A stretch of DNA of 64,000 nucleotides, taken from Acetobacterium woodii DSM 1030 (GTDB lineage Bacteria; Bacillota; Clostridia; Eubacteriales; Eubacteriaceae). The stretch spans positions 1,178,001 through 1,242,000 of the forward strand of contig NC_016894.1 of the NCBI RefSeq assembly GCF_000247605.1, given 5' to 3'. A program made the translations under genes and the position numbers. How positions within the stretch are numbered: position 1 is the stretch's first letter; each line of letters starts with the position of its first letter. The notes beneath the pieces were generated by a model. It was not told the origin of the DNA, did no database searches, and saw only the letters and a program-made list of their open reading frames with translations. Shown here piece after piece: positions 61,392 through 64,000 of the stretch.

Positions 61392-62327
61392 ATGCCATAC
61401 AAAAAAGCAGAACAAAAATTTAGTGGCAAGATCAACACATGTGAGATAGGTGCTGGAGATGCAGCTATCACCATCGGTGGAGAAAACTCATTACCATTTT
61501 TAGGCAGTGAAGGATTTAAAACTGCAGTTGGTATTGCAATCACAGATTCCCCAGAAGATTGGGCAGAGTGCTTTGGAACAATTTACGGTGACGATCTTAA
61601 CAATCCAGCCGCATTTGCAAAAGCAGCAATTGAAAAATCAGGTGCTGATTTCTTGCTGTTAAAATTAGCAAGTGCAGATCCAAATGGAGCTAACAATGCT
61701 GTCGAAAACTGTGTTGCAACTGCTGTTGCAGTAGAAGCTGCCGTTAACGTGCCTTTAGTGATTGAAGGATGTAAAAACGCTGAAAAAGATGCTAAGTTAC
61801 TAGAAGAAGTAGCAAAAGCTCTTGAAGGAAAAAATGTTGTTTTATTCTCAGCTGTTGAAGACAATTACAAAACAATTGGTGCAGCTGGTGGAATGGCTTA
61901 TGGACAAAAAGTATCCGCAGAATCAGCAGTTGATATTAACCTTGCCAAACAATTAAACATCTTATTAACGCAATTAGGCGTTAAGAGTAAAGATATTGTT
62001 ATGGATGTTGGTTCAGCCGCTGTTGGTTACGGTTTTGAATATGTTGCTTCAACCATGGATCGTATTCGTTTAGCTGGCCTAGGTCAAAACGACGAAAGTT
62101 TACAGATGCCAATAGTAACAGATATTTCAAATGACGCCTGGGGTGTAAAAGAAGCTGTATTTACAGAAGCAGAAGCACCGGAATGGGGAAATTTAGAAGC
62201 TCGTGGTATTGGTATGGAAGTTTCTACAGCAGCAGCTTGTGTTGTTGGAGGATCAAATGCTATCATCGTTAGACATCCAGAATCTGTTAAAACTATTCAA
62301 GGTTTAGTTTCTGGAATCATAGGTTAG
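61392..62327 (+). CDS. acsD: corrinoid iron-sulfur protein, small subunit
   Basis: A 311-residue TIM-barrel protein of the CODH/ACS delta-subunit family. Landmarks are GAGDAAITIGGENSLPF, DFLLLKLASADPNGANN, VPLVIEGCKNAEKDA and MDVGSAAVGYGFEYVASTMD. With AcsC it forms the protein that carries methylcobalamin from AcsE to acetyl-CoA synthase. The ATG at 61392 has TAGGAGG upstream; the open frame extends to 61332 without a ribosome site. Codon use is more biased than in most neighbours, fitting high expression. Confidence 0.95.
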   Translation: MPYKKAEQKFSGKINTCEIGAGDAAITIGGENSLPFLGSEGFKTAVGIAITDSPEDWAECFGTIYGDDLNNPAAFAKAAIEKSGADFLLLKLASADPNGANNAVENCVATAVAVEAAVNVPLVIEGCKNAEKDAKLLEEVAKALEGKNVVLFSAVEDNYKTIGAAGGMAYGQKVSAESAVDINLAKQLNILLTQLGVKSKDIVMDVGSAAVGYGFEYVASTMDRIRLAGLGQNDESLQMPIVTDISNDAWGVKEAVFTEAEAPEWGNLEARGIGMEVSTAAACVVGGSNAIIVRHPESVKTIQGLVSGIIG

Positions 62328-62346
62328 GAAAGGAAGGCGAATACAA

Positions 62347-63687
62347 ATGGCAGTAAAAGGTTTAGATATTTTCAAACTCACTCCTAAGTCAAACTGTAAA
62401 GAGTGTGGTTTTCCAACATGTATGGCTTTCTCAATGAAGGCAGCTACTGGTGCTGTTGCCATCGAAAAATGTCCATATATTTCAGAAGAATCCAAAGAAG
62501 CGTTATCAGAAGCAACCGCTCCGCCAATGAAAACAATCAAAGTTGGTGCTGGCGATGCCGAAGCAACACTTGGTGGCGAAACGGTATTATTCAGACATGA
62601 AAAAACATTAGTACATAAAAACTTATTTGCCGTTGAATTATCAGATGCAATGAGCGATGCAGAAGTTGATGCAGCATGTGCTAAATTAGAAAAAATTAAC
62701 TATGACCGTATTGGCGAAATGATGTTTGTTGAAGTTGTCGGCGTTCGTTTTGCAGCTGATCAAGACAAATTTGTTGCATTGGTTAAAAAAGTAGCTGATT
62801 GTGGCAAAATTCCAATGATCATTACGGTTGATGCTGAAGTAGCAAAAGCAGCGGTTGCCGTTGCAGGTGCTAAAGCTATTATTATGGGAGCAACCAAAGA
62901 TAACACAGAAGCAATGGTTGAAGTAGCTAAAGCTGCTGATGCTGTTCTTGGTGTGACTGCAGATAGCATTGAAGCTTTACATGATCTTGTTGAAGCAATT
63001 GAAAAATTAGGTTATAAAAACCTGATCTTAAATGTTGGCGAAGCATCAATTAAAGAAGCATATGCAAATGCAATTGCTATCCGTACTTCAGCTATTAAAG
63101 GAAATGACCGTACTTTTGGTTATCCTTCAATTGTTTTCACAAACAAATTAGCTCCAGGAAATATCAATTTACAAATTGCTTTAGCTTCAGCATTTGTTCT
63201 TCGTTACGGTTCAATCATCGTACTTGAAGAAATGGACTTCAACGCAGCATTGCCACTGTTTGGTTTAAGACAAAACATCTTTACTGATCCTCAAAAACCA
63301 ATGCGAGTTGAACCTAAGGTTTATGAATTTAATAAACCAACAGGTACCGATCCAGTACTTGTAACAGTTGACTTCGCGTTGTCTTACTTCGTTGTAGCCG
63401 GCGAAATTGAACGATCCAAGGTTCCTGCTTACCTTGCTATCCCTGATGCGGGTGGTTATTCTGTTCTTACTGCCTGGGCTGCTGGTAAATTTGGTTCTAA
63501 TGTTATTGCTAACTTCATTAAAGAAAATAACGTCGCAGACTTAACAACATCACGTAAGTTAATCTTACCTGGTAAAGTTGCCGTTCTTCAAGGTGATTTA
63601 GCTGAATTACTACCTGAATGGGAAGTAGTTGTAGGACCTAACGAAGCAATGCAAATACCTAAGTTCTTAAGAGACCTGCAAGCTTAA
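62347..63687 (+). CDS. acsC: corrinoid iron-sulfur protein, large subunit
   Basis: A 446-residue protein. The N-terminal 4Fe-4S domain is bound by C17, C20, C25 and C42 (SNCKECGFPTC and KCPYI). A TIM barrel follows, then a C-terminal cobamide-binding domain from about 330 with PVLVTVDFALSYFVVAGEIE and AGGYSVLTAWAAGKF. The cluster passes electrons for reductive activation of cobalt. AGGAAGG lies before the ATG, 19 bases after acsD. Confidence 0.96.
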   Translation: MAVKGLDIFKLTPKSNCKECGFPTCMAFSMKAATGAVAIEKCPYISEESKEALSEATAPPMKTIKVGAGDAEATLGGETVLFRHEKTLVHKNLFAVELSDAMSDAEVDAACAKLEKINYDRIGEMMFVEVVGVRFAADQDKFVALVKKVADCGKIPMIITVDAEVAKAAVAVAGAKAIIMGATKDNTEAMVEVAKAADAVLGVTADSIEALHDLVEAIEKLGYKNLILNVGEASIKEAYANAIAIRTSAIKGNDRTFGYPSIVFTNKLAPGNINLQIALASAFVLRYGSIIVLEEMDFNAALPLFGLRQNIFTDPQKPMRVEPKVYEFNKPTGTDPVLVTVDFALSYFVVAGEIERSKVPAYLAIPDAGGYSVLTAWAAGKFGSNVIANFIKENNVADLTTSRKLILPGKVAVLQGDLAELLPEWEVVVGPNEAMQIPKFLRDLQA

Positions 63688-63695
63688 TATCAATC

Positions 63696-63721
63696 TGTGC
63701 TCGAGTTTAAACCCGAGCACA
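63696..63721 (+). other. hairpin between acsC and acsE
   Basis: TGTGCTCG (63696-63703) pairs with CGAGCACA (63714-63721) with a TTTAAA-containing loop. T residues follow only after a gap, so it may tune RNA stability or partial termination rather than end the transcript. Confidence 0.6.
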
Positions 63722-63756
63722 TCTAAAATATTTTTTCAATTTGAAAGGGGAACAAT

Positions 63757-64000
63757 ATGTCAAAATTCATGGTTATTGGTGAAAGAATTCACTGTATTTC
63801 TCCAGCAATTAGACAAGCATTCGCGGACAGAAATCCTGAACCAATTCTTTTAAGAGCAAAAGAGCAATTAGATGCTGGTGCAGATTATTTGGATTTAAAC
63901 ATCGGACCTGCTGAAAAAGGCGGCGAAGAGTTAATGCAATGGGGTGTAAAATTACTTCAGGAAAACTTTGATAATGTACCAATTGCACTCGATACCGCTA
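63757..64000 (+). CDS. acsE: methyltetrahydrofolate:corrinoid iron-sulfur protein methyltransferase (partial)
   Basis: The first 81 codons are in the window. The start MSKFMVIGERIHCISPAIRQ and the folate-barrel blocks LDAGADYLDLNIGPAEKG and VPIALDTA match AcsE/MetH pterin-binding domains. It transfers the methyl group from methyltetrahydrofolate to the AcsCD cobalt. GAAAGGGG precedes the ATG. It follows acsC by 69 bases and runs off the right edge. Confidence 0.95.
   Translation, partial: MSKFMVIGERIHCISPAIRQAFADRNPEPILLRAKEQLDAGADYLDLNIGPAEKGGEELMQWGVKLLQENFDNVPIALDTA

Noticed and set aside
1-64000. CRISPR array, tRNA or rRNA genes
   Set aside because: No regularly spaced short repeats and no cloverleaf or rRNA-like sequence were noticed on reading; a dedicated scan was not possible.

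Overview
The window reads as chromosome of an acetogenic, corrinoid-dependent Firmicute, most like Acetobacterium (Eubacteriaceae). The basis is a Wood-Ljungdahl methyl-branch operon at the right end (cooC, acsV, two DUF3786 genes, acsD, acsC, acsE), heavy investment in cobalt and corrinoid handling, A+T-rich intergenic DNA, AGGAGG-type ribosome binding sites and vegetative TTGACA/TATAAT promoters. The genus is inferred from gene content and order. No rRNA, tRNA, CRISPR array or prophage was seen.

Layout. 1-6.5 kb: the end of a siroheme/4Fe-4S reductase-like gene (minus strand, cut by the window edge), an ABC export pair, a DUF255 thioredoxin-fold protein, msrB and a ferritin-like protein. 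6.5-10.7 kb: a cobalamin riboswitch, then cbiJ and the cobalt ECF transporter cbiQ-cbiO-cbiM-cbiN. 10.7-34.6 kb: a second cobalamin riboswitch heads a long corrinoid/tetrapyrrole island. It holds a BtuCD/BtuF-like importer, two CbiZ amidohydrolases, three CobN-type giant chelatase subunits, ChlD- and ChlI-like AAA+ partners, a radical SAM/SPASM enzyme, a DrrAB-like exporter and cbiC. 34.8-38.4 kb: a molybdate/tungstate-type ABC operon with a small heavy-metal-associated protein and ModD. 38.5-42.3 kb: an AhpD-like protein, then ArsR plus a four-part CoA-disulfide reductase/rhodanese/TusA/DsrE-like fusion. 42.6-48.3 kb: NifX/NifB-type cluster-binding proteins, a C_GCAxxG_C_C protein, a DUF134 regulator, two MinD ATPases with inserted ferredoxin domains and an Mrp-NifX fusion; this resembles the orange-protein (ORP) neighbourhoods of other anaerobes. 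48.4-53.1 kb: FmdE-like protein, methyltransferase and a FecBCD-type importer behind a leader with an intrinsic terminator. 53.1-56.7 kb: a DUF308-like membrane protein, a Crp/Fnr regulator divergent from a ferredoxin-like protein, and a cupin. 57.0-64.0 kb: the CODH/ACS accessory and corrinoid-protein operon, running off the window inside acsE.

How it fits together. The right end needs cobalamin-type cofactor: AcsE methylates the AcsCD corrinoid iron-sulfur protein, AcsV reactivates it, and CooC supports nickel insertion into CODH/ACS. The left half supplies cobalt (CbiMNQO), imports and salvages corrinoids (BtuFCD-like, CbiZ) and carries an unusually redundant CobN/ChlID metal-chelatase set. 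The middle handles Mo/W, Fe-S, sulfur and redox chemistry.

The most notable unexplained structures are: (1) four dispersed copies of an exactly 171-bp palindromic element, three with clear 11-12 bp flanking direct repeats and one with a decayed 13-bp pair, which behaves like a MITE, plus a possible 169-bp relative; (2) a shared 18-bp operator-like motif at the transcription starts of the FmdE-like gene, cooC and acsD; (3) the triple-CobN island with radical SAM enzyme and duplicated CbiZ, in which the third CobN has lost a conserved His and gained a four-Cys loop; (4) a perfect 15-bp inverted repeat bracketing the DUF134 regulator promoter, with a matching half-site at a NifX promoter.
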